A stretch of 64,000 nt of DNA from Phialocephala subalpina. Taxonomy: Eukaryota; Ascomycota; Leotiomycetes; Helotiales; Mollisiaceae. The notes beneath the pieces were generated by a model. The model ran no database searches. It worked only from the letters and a program-made list of their open reading frames with translations, and had not been told where the DNA came from. The stretch's first letter is position 1, and every line of letters begins with the position of its first letter. Below, piece by piece: positions 46,429 through 58,850 of the stretch. Made by a program: the position numbers and the translations under genes. The stretch covers positions 868,470-932,469 of the forward strand of contig FJOG01000026.1 of the NCBI GenBank assembly GCA_900073065.1. Reading direction: 5' to 3'.

Positions 46429-47120
46429 AACCCTCGGGTCCAAGAACGGGCACGCCAAGAGATTGATGCCTGTTGTGGCGCTGATCGGAGTCCTACATGG
46501 TCTGATTTCGCCGCTATCCCATACATCAATTGCATTATCAAGGAAGGCATGAGATGGAGACCAGTTGCCGTTACGTCGCTGCCACATCGTGCTCGCGCAG
46601 ACGACAAATACGAGGGGATGTTCATTCCAAAAGACACCACAGTGTTCATCGCCACCTGGGCAATCCATCATCTTGATAGCATCTATCAAGACTCTGACAA
46701 GTTTAATCCCGATCGATATCTCGACCATCAAAAACTGGCAAATGACTACGCTGGTACTTCAGACTATTCGATGAGAGGTAAGCAGATGCTACTGCACTTA
46801 CGATTTCTCGATCCTTGCAGGCTAGTCTTTTAACATGTATCTGCAGACTACTATAACTATGGCGCTGGCCGTCGTATTTGTCCTGGAATCCATCTGGCAG
46901 AGCGTAATATGTGGCGCATGGCCGCGAAACTTCTTTGGGCATTTGAGTTCTCCCCGCCATATGATCCCGTTACTGGCAAGGAATAACTACTGGATCCCGA
47001 TGCTTACAACCCTGGTATCTTATAAGCGCTATTGCTATTCGAGGTATAGATTAAGCCTAGGAGCGAAAAGCATATTTCAATAATTAAGAGGGAGCGAAGT
47101 GATGCGAATGAATTTATGAA
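46429..47120 (+). pseudogene. Cytochrome P450 no. 2, 3' part
   Basis: Resumes in frame with NPRVQERARQEID directly before the K-helix: KEGMRWRP (ExxR), DDKYEGMFIPK and FNPDRYLDHQKLANDY. After an intron (GTAAGC donor near 46780, CTGCAG acceptor at about 46847) it has the haem loop YNYGAGRRICPG with the ligand cysteine. Further on, TAA after DPVTGKE (46983-46985), TAA after PGIL and TAG after LLLFEV interrupt the C-terminal strand region, as judged against P450 no. 1. Joined to the 5' part it would make one complete P450 sequence apart from the stops. Its intron sites still look canonical, which helped identify the damaged one in no. 1. Confidence 0.8.
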
Positions 47121-47259
47121 ATAGTACTAGTGATCAGACGTCTAAGGCAAACGCTAATTAATCCCACTTGGGTGCAGCTCTCTAGACTAATGAATATTTG
47201 TCAGCTAAATTGTTCGTGAAGTGATTATTGGCTAGGTGCAAACGAATAGTGATTTCTAA

Positions 47260-48262
47260 ATGGATGGAGATGAGTTTTTTGAGCTGTTCACTATCGTGAA
47301 AATAGCATTGACCTGTTCGTTTCGGGGAGCGGATAGAATGTCGAGATCTCGAACTCCGTTGCTGGATGAAATGGGTAAGGCTATGGATATATACTGGGAG
47401 GCCTGGGTGAAAATGGACCAGCTCAGTCATAGTCAAGAGCTTCTCGAGCAGCATCAGACGTGAACTAGCTATGTATCCCTAGATGTACCTGAGTATTCGT
47501 TAGGCGCTCAAAGTTCCATGTTGCCACTTGCTGTTCAAGCCGGACTTGTCGACTATGTCAAAGAAAAAAAGAATCGAGATGCTGATTTCTTTCGACGAAC
47601 AGCCAACAGGCCACTGCTTGACTTCACCTTCAGCAGCAGACCAGCTCGTGAACGGGCAAATGAAGAGATGATAGGATATCTCATGGAGTGTGGCGCACGT
47701 CCCAATGAACGCTTTGGTCCTGAGAAAGCACACCATGGCGAAATACTCTACACCTTTTCAAGGATATTATAACGAGCATACCATCGATGGAATCCGAGAA
47801 TCGCAGCGGATCTATACCATCCTTGTCAAGAATAGGGCTGATCCCAATGCTTACGTCCAAATTCTCACGAGTTCCTGTACGTCTGGCGACGTGGATATCA
47901 AACCTGGAATTGCTATTCTGCGCTACATATTTTCGAGAAGGAACTGAATCGCCGGCAAGGTATATGGCAGAGCGACCTTGCAAAAGCTATTTCCGACTTA
48001 CGGGAACTTCTGGTTAGTAAAGGCGCTAAGGTGAAAATCATCTCTGAAAAGAAATGGAATTCAAAGGGCATCACCTCCTCCCTGTTACCCACGAAAGCTA
48101 CGCTTTGCAACCTTCAAAGACAACGGCTTCCGTTACCCTGGCAGAAGACGAGAAGGGCAATCACCAAGAAAAGCCAATCTGAAGAAGCTGTTTGGTTTTT
48201 GGCGCAGAAAGAAGCTCGTCCGACAAGAGAGGCATACTCTTCGTGCATAGAAATAAGCTAGG
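47260..48262 (+). pseudogene. Ankyrin-repeat (STAND/NLR-like) protein, C-terminal remnant
   Basis: Several short frames in shifting phases encode pieces that read as the tail of a long fungal ankyrin protein of the NACHT-ankyrin kind. The pieces are SRSRTPLLDEMGKAMDIYW, MLPLAVQAGLVDYVKEK, RPLLDFTFSSRP with IGYLMECGARPNE, VKNRADPNAY, and a lysine-rich end with LLPTK. Stops and frame changes separate them (stops near 47461, 47770 and 47944). No NACHT domain is visible upstream because P450 no. 2 lies there. I read it as a decayed fragment. Confidence 0.5.
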
Positions 48263-48966
48263 GGACTAACGAAGATGGCAATCGGAATATCCTCTAGCAT
48301 TGTCGTGCTGAAGTGGGCGATGCCTTCCTTCTACTTCTAGGAGACCGCCTCGAAGTCATGTGACTGCCACCCAACGTCCTTGTTGTTGAGTCTCAGAGTC
48401 TCGTTGATATTGAAGTCGTCTCCTTGTTGCTTTGGTATCATAATCCATACCTATAAATTTCAATGCGATACTCTCAAACTTTTATGTTGCCCTGTCATAT
48501 TTTCTTCAAATTTAACTAATCCTTCATCAAATTACTTCTCCATTTTGGAACTTCCTCTGATACAGTGCATTAATTGCGCGCCACCAGGATTCACGCTGCT
48601 GGGAAATATTAGTCACTATCTTAATCTTGTGGTGCACAGATTCCTGCGATAATCAGATTTCTTGTTCGGATGATAGAAAAGAATGTCTGATATTCAATCA
48701 GAAGGGCTCGCAAAGCCATGCAATTGGAGGTCCATATGTACATTAGCTTCCGTGTTATCCTTGTAGGTAGTAGCGTATGCTACTCCACCAAGTAAACTAG
48801 GATGCTATTCAAACCAGCAATATTTACAAGCGAAAAAGGAAAAATCCCACGTGCAATGGATTTCAACGCCGCATCGACGAAAGAAACTATCTCATCCAAA
48901 TCCCTCCAATAATGACCGCAGGGTCACGAGGCCCGGAATCCCAAGACTTCCTACTTCGACCATCAC
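48263..48966. other. Intergenic region, no gene seen
   Basis: 700 bp of moderately AT-rich sequence downstream of the endoglucanase gene. No recognisable frame. Confidence 0.45.
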
Positions 48967-50317
48967 TCAAATGTATTGTAAGACTGATGGCACAACGCCC
49001 ACATACTGGGTACCAGATGGCGGCTCCACGGAGAAGATGTATGATCTGTACTTTTATCAGCAAAAACGACCCAAGTTTCAGGGCACGAAGTCTTACCCCC
49101 ACCATGGGCCACCACCCCAGAGTAACCATCCTCTCCAAACGTCATTGTTCGTCTTCATGTAGCTCAACATATCCTCGATAGCGCTGAGACACACACTATT
49201 CGATCCAGCAGCTGTCTCTCCCAGAATACAGTTCTTCGTATTGCTCCTGCACCACGCCGTCGCAGCAGCAAGTCTCTCGGAACCAATGGTGGTGCTGACG
49301 CAAGTTGCCGAAGTTCCAGATCCATCACTGTCGAGATATTGATGCATTTCATAGATGATGTTGTCGTTGGGATCTGTTAGGCCAGCCATTGCTGTGCTGG
49401 TGCCGGAGGAAACCCATGTCCAAGCACCGGTGTAGGAGTTGCCTTCTACGAATATCGTTTGTGAAGTAGCTCCTGCAGCACGAATGCCGGTGATGGCTGC
49501 TTGGTTCAGATTGGCGACGAGAGTGTTGTCCATGTCGTGGTATTCATTGTTGGTGTCGAAAATTACGTGGGAGTTGGACTTGAATTGGGTGGCGACTGTT
49601 TTCCAGAATGTCCCGAAGCCGGAAGTGTCTGTGATCACATTTCCATAATACCGACCTGGAGGTTGAGTTAGTAGAAGCTATCAATGACGAGAGATACCAA
49701 GTAGACATACCAAAGTTTTGGGCGCAGATTGCTGCGTAACCACCACTGCGGAGGGTCAGCACTTGAACATCAGAACCGCAATAATGCATGATGCAAAACT
49801 CACTTGCTCGTGATGTGATTGACGAGCTACATGAAATTAGTCCTGAAGTCAATGCAGGGTCTTGGACGAACTTACCGTTTCCATATCGGCAAGATATGCA
49901 GAATCAACAGTACCAGTGAGTGTGTTCGGAACCAAACGCTCCCTGAAGTTGTCAGAGACGGCCTTTACAAGAAAACTTGAGAGGCTGGCTCACATGAGAA
50001 ATGGAATTCGAAAGATGTTGAACCCTTTGCCCATGAGAGTCTACACATATCATTAGTTATATACTCTTTGCGCCAACCTCAAAACTTACATCAACACTTG
50101 ACGTGAGAGGCCAGGTATAATCTGTGCCTTTGGTCCCTGGCAAGTTCCCAGACCCAAATTCAGCACCAGATTCATTCACACCAGCAAACCAGAAGTTCGA
50201 TCTCTTTTTGTTGGTGCTGACATCTCGCTCATTGGGAGCCGGATCTGAGTTCGCGGCAGGAGATGCAAAAACACTTGACAGGGTGACTGCGCCTAGAAGC
50301 AGGGAGCTGAAATACAT
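48967..50317 (-). CDS. Secreted GH5 endo-beta-1,4-glucanase
   Basis: Seven exons (50317-50090, 50040-49994, 49942-49876, 49826-49804, 49745-49711, 49655-49097, 49045-48967) keep phase and encode 345 aa. A signal peptide ([16 protein letters not shown]) and a short basic pro-region precede the catalytic domain. The acid/base Glu is in [11 protein letters not shown], the histidine/tyrosine site in [11 protein letters not shown], and the nucleophile Glu in [16 protein letters not shown] and IFSVEPPSG form the end of the barrel. This is the pattern of the fungal cellulases of GH5 subfamily 5. There is no cellulose-binding module. The last exon is short, and ignoring its intron would cut the protein just after WWG. 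Expected to hydrolyse internal cellulose or mixed-linkage glucan bonds outside the cell. Confidence 0.9.
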
Positions 50318-51055
50318 CTTGGTAAAAGTTGATTGTTGCCAAGGATTGGTATGAGAGCAGATGAACAGAAAGTACGAGATTCTATGGACAATCCGAATTC
50401 ATATATACTGACATATTCTATGTAGACTAACAACACGAGACCTCCTGTCCAAAACATCCTTTCGCACGAACACTCTGACATTGGTTTAAACTTCGGAACA
50501 CTTGATTCCGCCTCTTCATTTCTTCACTTTGAGTTAGTTCTTGTATCTCTTGATTAAAAAGGGGAGCCTCATGTGAGCTAGGGTTTGAGGCTTGGCAGTG
50601 GTGCTCCTGACCAAAAAGAATTTCATTTCAGAACCCGACCACCAATCTGGCTCGCACTAGGAATGCTCCCGGCTCGTGTTCCCTAGGTCGCCAGGATTCA
50701 TTGCCTATAAAGTTGTCTGATATTGAAGTTGGCCAATAGCAAATTTCTCCATCTGCTCGGTACTCGGTAGCCGAGCCCCTGAATAGCGGGGTAGTTGAGA
50801 TGGGTCGTCAGATGCAAATTGAAAGGGGCCGAACCAAATCATAAATTCAAGGAATTCATGCGGGATTCCACTAATGGTTTATTCGGACGATCTAAGCTTA
50901 TTTCCATGCTACACGTCCTCCCGTCCACTTCGTGCTGTCGTTACCAACGTTTAAATTTTGGCAACTTTTCGAGAACAAGAATGCCTTGCCACGACTTGAG
51001 CATCTACCTTTGAGAGAACGACCTTCTTTTACGAAGTTATTTCTGTCAACAACCT
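50318..51055. other. Intergenic region, no gene seen
   Basis: Upstream of the endoglucanase gene and downstream of the alpha-galactosidase gene. It contains the endoglucanase promoter, with an AT-rich TATATACTGA near 50402. No coding frame of interest. Confidence 0.5.
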
Positions 51056-52491
51056 CTAGCGACCGTGCTGAGTGCACTTCTTTCCCACGATGTATCCCGC
51101 CGTATCATGTCCACTTACCACCGTCTTGATCCCACGTTCAACACAACCTAATTTCTCTCCTGACCAGATATCTACGACCTCAAATGCATCACACCCATCC
51201 TCCAAATCGTGGACCTCACTCCAAACAATCTCTCTCTGTGCTTTTGTATCCAACGTATTCAATGCTAGCACCAACGTTCCTTGCTTGCTCTTCCCACTCC
51301 AGTATTCCGCTGGGTTGGTGGCGTTGAACGTCCAGTCTGGATTCGTACCCCATTTGTAGGGCGTCGCTGGCCCTCCATAAAGTGTATCTTGATGGAAAGC
51401 AAGCAAGTATTCGTTCCTAAGAATATCAACATGGGTAGTAGGCAGAACATCGAGCGCAGTTCCAATTATTAGCGGACTCTTCATCGCAGCCCAAAACGCA
51501 AAGTGCGATCTGCTTTCAGCCAAAGTGAGGTTACCATTCCCGATCTCGAGCATGTCCATGTCGTTGTGTCCCCAGAAGTTGACGTTGTTCAAAAGGAAGG
51601 AGTTCTCGTTGAGGATCTCTGCGATGCGTGCCCACCATGGATTGATGTCGCCAGACATTCTCCAAGAGTTGCCAGTGGTGTTTCCCCAGACTACGACGTC
51701 TGCTTGACCCCATTCGCATAGACTGTATAGGATCGTCCTATTTTGGGCAAGTAATGCGTCGCGCATTATGGCATATCGATGCGCGGTGTTGCTTGTGCTC
51801 CAGTCGTAACCTGCAGGGGCATCACTGCTTGACTTTGCACAAGTTCCGTTGATATAAGGTCCGTATGTTTGCCAGGCATCAGGAACGCAAGCAGTGTATT
51901 GATCGGTCCAATTCGAAGGTACGTAGCAGTTGTCATACTTGAAGTAGTCGATTCCCCAAGCTGCAAAGGTAGCGGCATCGAGAGACTCGTGCCCGATTTG
52001 GGCTGGGTAGCCACCACATGTTTCAGTGCCAGCGCTACCGTATATACCAACCTTCAGACCAAGAGCATGGATAGCATCTGCGACACCTTTGATTCCAGAT
52101 GGGAATTTCTCAGGGTCAGGAATAATCTGGCCCGTCAAGTTGTCTCGGCCTGACTTGACTGCCCAACAGTCATCAACTGAATGAAAATCAGCAAGTGCGT
52201 GAAGGGAATGGTGGACTTGGCTCACTGTTGACGTATTCATAGCCCGAGTCTTGAAGACCGAGATTCACCATTGAATTCGCAGCTATCATGATTTTGGTTT
52301 CATTGACGTCGCACCCGAAGGCATTCCACGAATTCCAGCCCAGAGCTGGAAGTTTACCCTGCATTCGAACACAGTCAGAAATTAATTGCAGCTGGTTCGG
52401 ATCGAAAACCTACCACCCCATCTTTCTGCACTAATGCATGGACTATGGGAAAGGCGAGAAGGGTAGTAATGGCAACAGAACGATACATCAT
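51056..52491 (-). CDS. Secreted GH27 alpha-galactosidase
   Basis: Three exons (52491-52414, 52358-52226, 52176-51056), 443 aa, all junctions in phase. A signal peptide ([17 protein letters not shown]) is followed directly by the GH27 hallmark [22 protein letters not shown] appears at the start of exon 3 (I-D-D-C-W across the junction). The nucleophile Asp is in YFKYDNCY and the acid/base Asp in [22 protein letters not shown] and the C-terminal beta-domain ([10 protein letters not shown]) complete the family. Several N-x-T sequons (NWT, NGT, NRT, NLT, NAT) fit a glycosylated secreted enzyme. It should release terminal alpha-galactose from raffinose-type sugars and galactomannan. With the GH5 gene next to it, it belongs to plant-polymer breakdown. 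A second ATG at 52488 is equally possible. Confidence 0.92.
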
Positions 52492-53830
52492 GTTGAACAG
52501 TGACAATGACTGGCTGAAATAATGTTTCAAATCGGTGGTTGAATCAAGTTCGACTCACAGGAAAGATTAGTGTTTGAAACCAAAATAATGCGAGAACAAA
52601 ACATTACCCTTACTAAACTTCTCTGCTCTCCCATCGAGCTCACCCCTCACAGTTACCAGAACAACGCCCACGGCCCTGAACCGTTAAACCCGGACGATGG
52701 GAACGTTCCAGCAGATCATGGAATCTCGGGCTGAAGTTGTTCCTCTTGGGTTCGTGATGTCCACTCCTTGCTTGTGGACCCTGGCTCAACCGAGGAGCCT
52801 TTCCTATTCTAGCTCGGAGGACATCGCTCCGCTTCCTCCTCCCCTCACTCGACAACGATCTTGATGCCCTTTCTATCGAAAGTCCGTCATAGTACGGTTC
52901 TATCTCGCAGACTCCCCTCCGCGGTGGTCTGCCCCGGATGTTTATGCCTGTCTACGGATCGATCGGGCCACGAAAAGATGCATGCAGGAGCGTCGGATGC
53001 AGCCGTAGAAAGGTTGGACTTTGTCTTTAATATGCAGCATGTATACTATCCATGACGGCGGAGTCATATCTCGTTTCTGGTGGTTATAGAGCTTCCTCAA
53101 AGCATAAAGCGATTCGAAGATCGGTTGAAAATGTTTGTTGACATCTACCGTTCAGACATTAGGAAATCTCAGGAGTCGGGGTTTCTTCAGCATCGTCCCT
53201 CTACCTTGATACAAACAAACAACACCGTTCCTCGATGATTGGTTGTCAATGTTTCTTCGCTTGTTCATTTATCATGGTCAAGAATGAGATGCAACCCCGT
53301 ATTTACCCCACCTTCAGGCCATATTTGGATCCAAGTGGAGAGACACAGACAGACTCGGCGTGGCATTTACTTGATTAACGTTGTCGTGTTGATACTTGTT
53401 GATCAATGTCCTTTTGGGCTTTGTAAAGTTTTGACAATTGGAGGATGAGTAGGTATAAATTGGCCCGCAAATGATTTCCCAATGGAAGAAGATTATCACA
53501 GAAAGCACTGACACGAAACTAGTTATAGAAGAAGATATTCATTTTCTCAGCCTCTAAAAAGGAGTACCACACTGACCCCATCTAAATTTATATTCTTTCC
53601 TGGTTGTCCCATTTCTTATGAAGGTCAACGTTAGCAAACCAGCTGCCAGCCTCTTGAAATTCTCCAATCCGACTCCACGCTTGATGCATAGTTGCTTCGT
53701 AATCCAGTGCGAAGACGGCACAATTGCCATGTGTCTTCTCTCTACTCTAAAGTGTTCGCAGTTCTTTCTATAAAACTCTAGCCCCGCCCCATGTTATGCC
53801 TCAAACATCGTGTTTATTGTCCTGAACGCC
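52492..53830. other. Intergenic region, no gene seen
   Basis: 1.3 kb between the alpha-galactosidase start and the MARVEL-like gene's 3' end. No frame with a recognisable product. The first 150 bp upstream of the alpha-galactosidase start must hold its promoter. Confidence 0.5.
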
Positions 53831-54455
53831 TCACTGGAACGATCGCCCGTCCTCATTATGTTCGTTTTTGATAGCAACCTCCGATCCTCGAGGTACTCCA
53901 GTTGCCTTGAAATAGCGGAAGTCCATGATAGAAACTACGGCTGTCCAAGAAGCAACAGTGCTACAAGGAAGTGTTAGTTACTATGCTCTCCCAAGTTGTT
54001 TTCGGTGGTTGTGAAAGTCGTACCTGAGTATACCGGCTACAACACACACGACCCAGCTAATCGTACAGTTGGTTCCCACGCAGAAATTCAAGTTCGCTTG
54101 GATCATCAGGAACACAACTGCAGCCCAGAAGACTACCTCCAAGGAATTCAGGATCATGCACGCCTTCAAACTGTGCCATTTTCGGAATTTGGCAGAGTGT
54201 TCGGTGATGACTTGGTAGAGGATTATGATGAGAGATTTCGCGCCCTGAATGGCCCTTGTGTCAGCGAGGTCAAATAGAAAAGAGAAGATATAACCATACC
54301 ATGCCCAATGCCATCGTATTTGCTCTGCTGCGTGGGGCACCAGCTGGTGCTTTGACGATAAGGAGACGAACGACGGATCCGCCAATGGCTCCTAGAACAA
54401 GTGCGATCTGGATCATATGCACTGCGAACATGTATCGGTTGCTGAAGAAACCCAT
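53831..54455 (-). CDS. Small MARVEL-like membrane protein
   Basis: Three exons (54455-54300, 54244-54024, 53960-53831), 168 aa. The splice sites are GTATGG/CAG and GTACGA/TAG, and all keep phase. At least three hydrophobic helices are present: HMIQIALVLGAIGGSVVRLLIV, SLIIILYQVITEHS and ILNSLEVVFWAAVVFLMIQ. A fourth is near CTISWVVCVVAGIL, ending just before the last intron. Two cysteines lie in the last loop (FCVGTNC). The four-helix layout with a short N-terminus resembles small MARVEL-domain proteins of fungi, which act in membrane apposition, but the likeness is only topological. The C-terminal tail is soluble and charged. Confidence 0.68.
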
Positions 54456-57022
54456 TTTTTTCAGATTTTGTGGAGTGAATTGAGCGATTGAGGAAAGGGC
54501 TTGTTAATGACAGGATGCTTAAGTGAGGATTTGGAACTGAGTGTGGATTGAGAATGGTAGAGATGATTGATATAAAGTATTCTACCTATGGGAATAAGGA
54601 CTCTCTATATACAAGTTGTTGTAGCACGACGACATCAACTTCGTTGTCAACGCTGTGTTGTATCAGTGTCTGCTGTAAATAACTCGGATTCGGAAAAACG
54701 TTCGGGTTCGCTAGATTTAGATATTCGGACTCGCATTGCATCCTGTGTGGCTGGGTTTGCATCACTAAAGGGTCTAGCCTGCACCAGCCCAGCGATTAAG
54801 CATATTTTGAGCCTCGTTACGGTTTCGCCAAGTATACCAAGAGAATACCAAGAAATGTGACACGCACCACGAACTTTACTTCAGATGCCATGCATTTTTG
54901 GATCTTCATCCCTTTCGCTTTCATTCGGAACGAGATATCAGTGGTAAATGGAACGCCAAGTCGAGACCGGGTACGTAGAGAAATGATAATGATTGAGAGG
55001 CTGGACGATCGCATCAACAATTATGTCTCTGTTAACACGTCGAAGATCCCAATCTTCCAAAACCCTAGGCTGGAAAGTCTGTTCGTATCATTGCACAATG
55101 AAGCTCATAAAAACCTGTTACGAAATTATCGGGTTCTAGACCGTGCGCAAATCCACTGTCAAGTCGTGACTCGTCGCCAGCGACTCTTCCTTTCTCTCGC
55201 TTGAGGAAAGCAACCACTGCAATTATCGTCGGTAACGGGGTCATCCATCTTGTCACCCTGGTGGCTAAATCCCTTTGCTATTGAGTACAAGAAGAGATGT
55301 CGACTGATCAGTGTAATTGCGTTCTTCACTTCTTCTCGAAAACTTCCTTGTTCTCATATTCGACAAATGCCAACCAACATACGGAGTGTACAACAACATG
55401 CGAACCCTCCATGACCTGGTCAAAGCTTGCAGACCCATCTCCAATCCCATTGATCCAGATGATCAAATTTATTGCCGACAATGACTTCCCCAACGCAGTT
55501 GAAAGGCTCTTCAGCAGAAGATTGAGCCTCCCATGCTATGAGCTGATGTTGTCCCTCAGTATTGCAGTTTGACTTAGTTGATTTTTGCGTATTAAGGAGC
55601 TGTTGACATTCCCAAGGTCGAGAGATAGCAGTGTACTGAGAATGCGAGCGTTGACTGAAGACGAGGAGTCTGTTTTGCGTCGACGACGAATTTGTGATGG
55701 CTAAAGCGGAGATGTAGAGCTCAGCAGAGTGGGAGGCAGGAGCCTCCTCCTCCAAGATGTCAAGCTCGGTCGGGTAAGTTACTTCGCATGGAAAGTTGAA
55801 TGCTGGATAGAAAAGATGTCCATTCGTGGCTGTATTTGGTGGAGTTTGAAGTCTAGGCGAGGTAGGTATCGCGCGGAGGGCTGAACATTGGATTTCCATA
55901 GGGCGACGGGGCTGCGAGCCTTGACGTGACCCTGATGGACCTGACATAACTGACTTCTTCCAATTTTCACCGCCAGAAAATGAAGATATTCATCAGTCGA
56001 ACTTGAAACAGCAGCATTGGAAGAGGAAATGGCGACTTTATACTTCCTGCACAACAAAAAATCGTCTCCTCAGCAGCTGCTGCCTTCATACTTCTTCGAA
56101 GTTCTTTAAACTTTTCGAGCTTCTTGAACTTTTCGACTTTGAAAGTTCGAAAGTGAAAACCCGGTCATTTTGCGACGATAGCACGTGGAACGATCAGAAA
56201 CCTATGCAATCGTACTTTTGAGCTCTTCATCAAACGAAAGAACTTGATATGGAATCGTACTTTGATGCGCCAGTGAGGCGGGGCCATTCATTCCTTGCCC
56301 CACGGGGCAATCAAGATCCTGCAGGTGACTATCTTGGTAGATCTCGTCAACCCCACGTCATAAATCCGGGCCAGAGCCTCAATCTTGCTACTCGGTGTCG
56401 TGGGGGTGACAAGGCTGTGAGATGAGTGCGGGGAAGGATCCGTCAAGAGGTACAATTCCGCACTGTTAGACCACTCTATCACGAGAATTCCGGTCCGCTA
56501 TGCCTGAGAAAACCTTCTGTACCCGAATTGGAGTCAGCCTCACGACGTCAACAGACGTCAGGCGCCTCCGCCCCTAAAACGTTAAACGACGGCACGAGAG
56601 CTCTGGGTCGAATACCTACCTGCCCGTACTTTTTAGTGTCGCGAAAGTACGATATTTGACGCCGTGGCGCATTTTGGTGGCCATCTCTTATATTTTGATT
56701 CGCTTCATCGCCCAAAGTACCATCCCGTCTTGCCCTGCGTGGCCTCGCGAGGATATCACGAGTGCGCTTCCCTCGCTCCCATCGCTCCCATCGCTCCCAT
56801 CGAGTTCGTAGTAGCCTTAGAAGAAGCCTTGCTCGCTAATGGGGTTGCTATCAGGGAGCTGGAGTTATGGCCATATACAGTACCATATATGGAATGAAAC
56901 CCCGAAGTTACAGACCCCACGAAACGCAATTTCGCACGTCAGTTTTTCTCAAATAAAATTCCCAAGTCGGTTTGAAAGCCTTCACGTCAAGCCTTACATG
57001 ATCTTTCGGTGTTGATTCCACA
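54456..57022. other. Gene-poor region with one doubtful frame
   Basis: 2.5 kb. The only long ATG frame, 55420-55947 on the minus strand (175 codons), begins MSGPSGSRQGSQPRR. It has a plausible middle (HLFYPAFNFPCEV) but no domain, and its end reads like non-coding sequence. I would not annotate it without expression evidence. Near 56774-56800 lies a 9-bp tandem repeat, (CGCTCCCAT)3. Confidence 0.35.
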
Positions 57023-58850
57023 ATGGACCGCTACCCAAGTTTGGCGCAGATATCCCTATTGACGAGCTCTTCTGATGCTCTTGGTAATTTCGACTTCATG
57101 CGAAATCTCAACGCCCACTCAGTGCAGACGCCGGTTAAACCTGGTAAACCTTGTGCGTTGTCTGCGCAAATCTGCAGAAAGGTCATGGGAAGTGTCCGTA
57201 CGCAAGGTAGGAAGATGGACTCGACTCTTCTGAGTCCTTATTTGCCTCTGGAGCGGGCCACAGACTCCCCATTGACCCCGTCGCACGTGGCAGAACAGGA
57301 TGCCAATCCCCGCCCCCAAGCACATCAGACATACTTCGTGGACTTTCAGAACAAACCTCAATGTCAGACCACATGCATCAAATCCTCGCACTCCGGGACC
57401 ACTGTCAAGAGTCCCTCGAAGTACCGCAAAGAACAGTGGATAGAGCATCAACCGGAGATCCACAGGCTTTATATCAAAGAAGGTCAGCAGCTATCGACAG
57501 TCAAGGCCAGAATGGACAGCAATGGATTTCATGCGACGTGAGGACTCTCACCTATCCCGTCCGAAGGCAGAAACATCCGCTAATTGAGCTTACAGAGAAC
57601 CAATGTACAAGAGGAAATTCAAGCAGTGGGGTTGGAAGAAATATCGCAAGATCCACCACTATACCAAAAGCAAAGAATCGTCTGCACAGCCTAGCCATGA
57701 CAACGAGATTATGGTCCGAAGCAGAACCCCCGACTCCAAGATGACGGCATGCTTTTCGGTTGCCCATTCAGCCATCGTACCTTACACTAGCCAAGCACAA
57801 TTCGCCGTAGGAAAACCGACAATGATGCAACCGATAGAACTCGATAAGAACATGCAGACCATCCTACTCAACATCAGGAGCTTGTACGTGGGATGGATCG
57901 ACCAAGGGAAGTGGAAGACTGCAAATCCAAGGAAAGTGGAAGAGAGAGTCTACGATGACTTTCTCATCGAGATCGCAGTAGCCCTGCAGAACTTTGGTTC
58001 ACTGGGGCCCAAAGTCGGTGGCCTGGGAATGCAGAAAGTTTTCAGGACGCTGGAAAAAATTGTGGCCAACTGTAGTCTCTTCTCTTTGCCCACAATTTGG
58101 CAAGCGTTTCGTATGATGCGAGAAGGATTCGCGGATATAGCTGAAAGGTTCCTCTCATTTGCCGTGGAGTGGGCGACTATCAGACTCGGAATCTACCATC
58201 CATTTGTGAAGGCGATTATTGGCCTTCGAAATATAGAGCAGACTGACCCATGTATGCTCGAGCAAGCCCTCTCCCGGACGTATCTTAGTTGCATTGAGCA
58301 TGTAAAGGCGAAGCTTACGCCCTCTCATTCAACTACGCTTTTCCTATGGGCTGATTTTGTGGCATATTTTGGCGGTGGCTCCATGGCAGAGAGGAGAGAG
58401 GTAGTTGACGGTTTACAGCCCCTGATAGAGAGGTCAGAAGCAGAGCACGGGAGGGACCACGACTACACGCTTGAACTACTTCGGATGAAGCTTTTCGTTT
58501 TGAGATTGACGGAGTCAATGCCAGACGACGCCGAGGTGCTGGCCAGGGATCTGCTTGATAGAGTGGACAGAAGGATGGAAGACGGCGCGACGCTGGAAGG
58601 ATTTTTGCTTGTTTTGAGGAGAGGCTTGCAGCGGACTCTAGGCTATCTCTGTTATGCAAGAGGTGACTTGAAGACGGCAGTCATCCATTTGGAGGATCAT
58701 TTGAGCCATGGTGTTCTTGATGAGTTGGATAGCTTTGTGCTTTACTACCTGGAGCAATGGTACACACAACTGGGTGAGCTTGATGAAGCAGGAAGGAAAC
58801 GACAAGGGAGAATCAGCCTCTCCGAGGACCCAGATGCGCTTGCGAGATGA
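57023..58850 (+). CDS. Clr5-domain protein, second copy
   Basis: Two exons (57023-57537 and 57596-58850) with a GTGAGG...ACAG intron, 589 aa. A low-complexity N-terminus of about 130 residues leads into the Clr5 domain. It reads QWIEHQPEIHRLYIKEGQQLS, with the intron falling after FHAT, and then MYKRKFKQWGWKKYRK. That intron position inside the domain is the same as in the gene at 0.3-3.1 kb. The C-terminal 350 residues are mostly helical, with TPR-like spacing, as in fungal Clr5-TPR proteins (AEHGRDHDYTLELLRMKL, YLEQWYTQLGELDEAGRKR). Function unknown. The frame is intact and all signals are canonical. Confidence 0.78.

Noticed and set aside
40634..46432. A Starship-type giant element
   Set aside because: No DUF3435 tyrosine recombinase is present, and the segment is far too short. 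The edges are repeats, not the expected target motifs.
55420..55947. 175-codon minus-strand frame
   Set aside because: No domain, no homology I can recall and no convincing promoter or splice context. It is left only as a remark in the gap entry.
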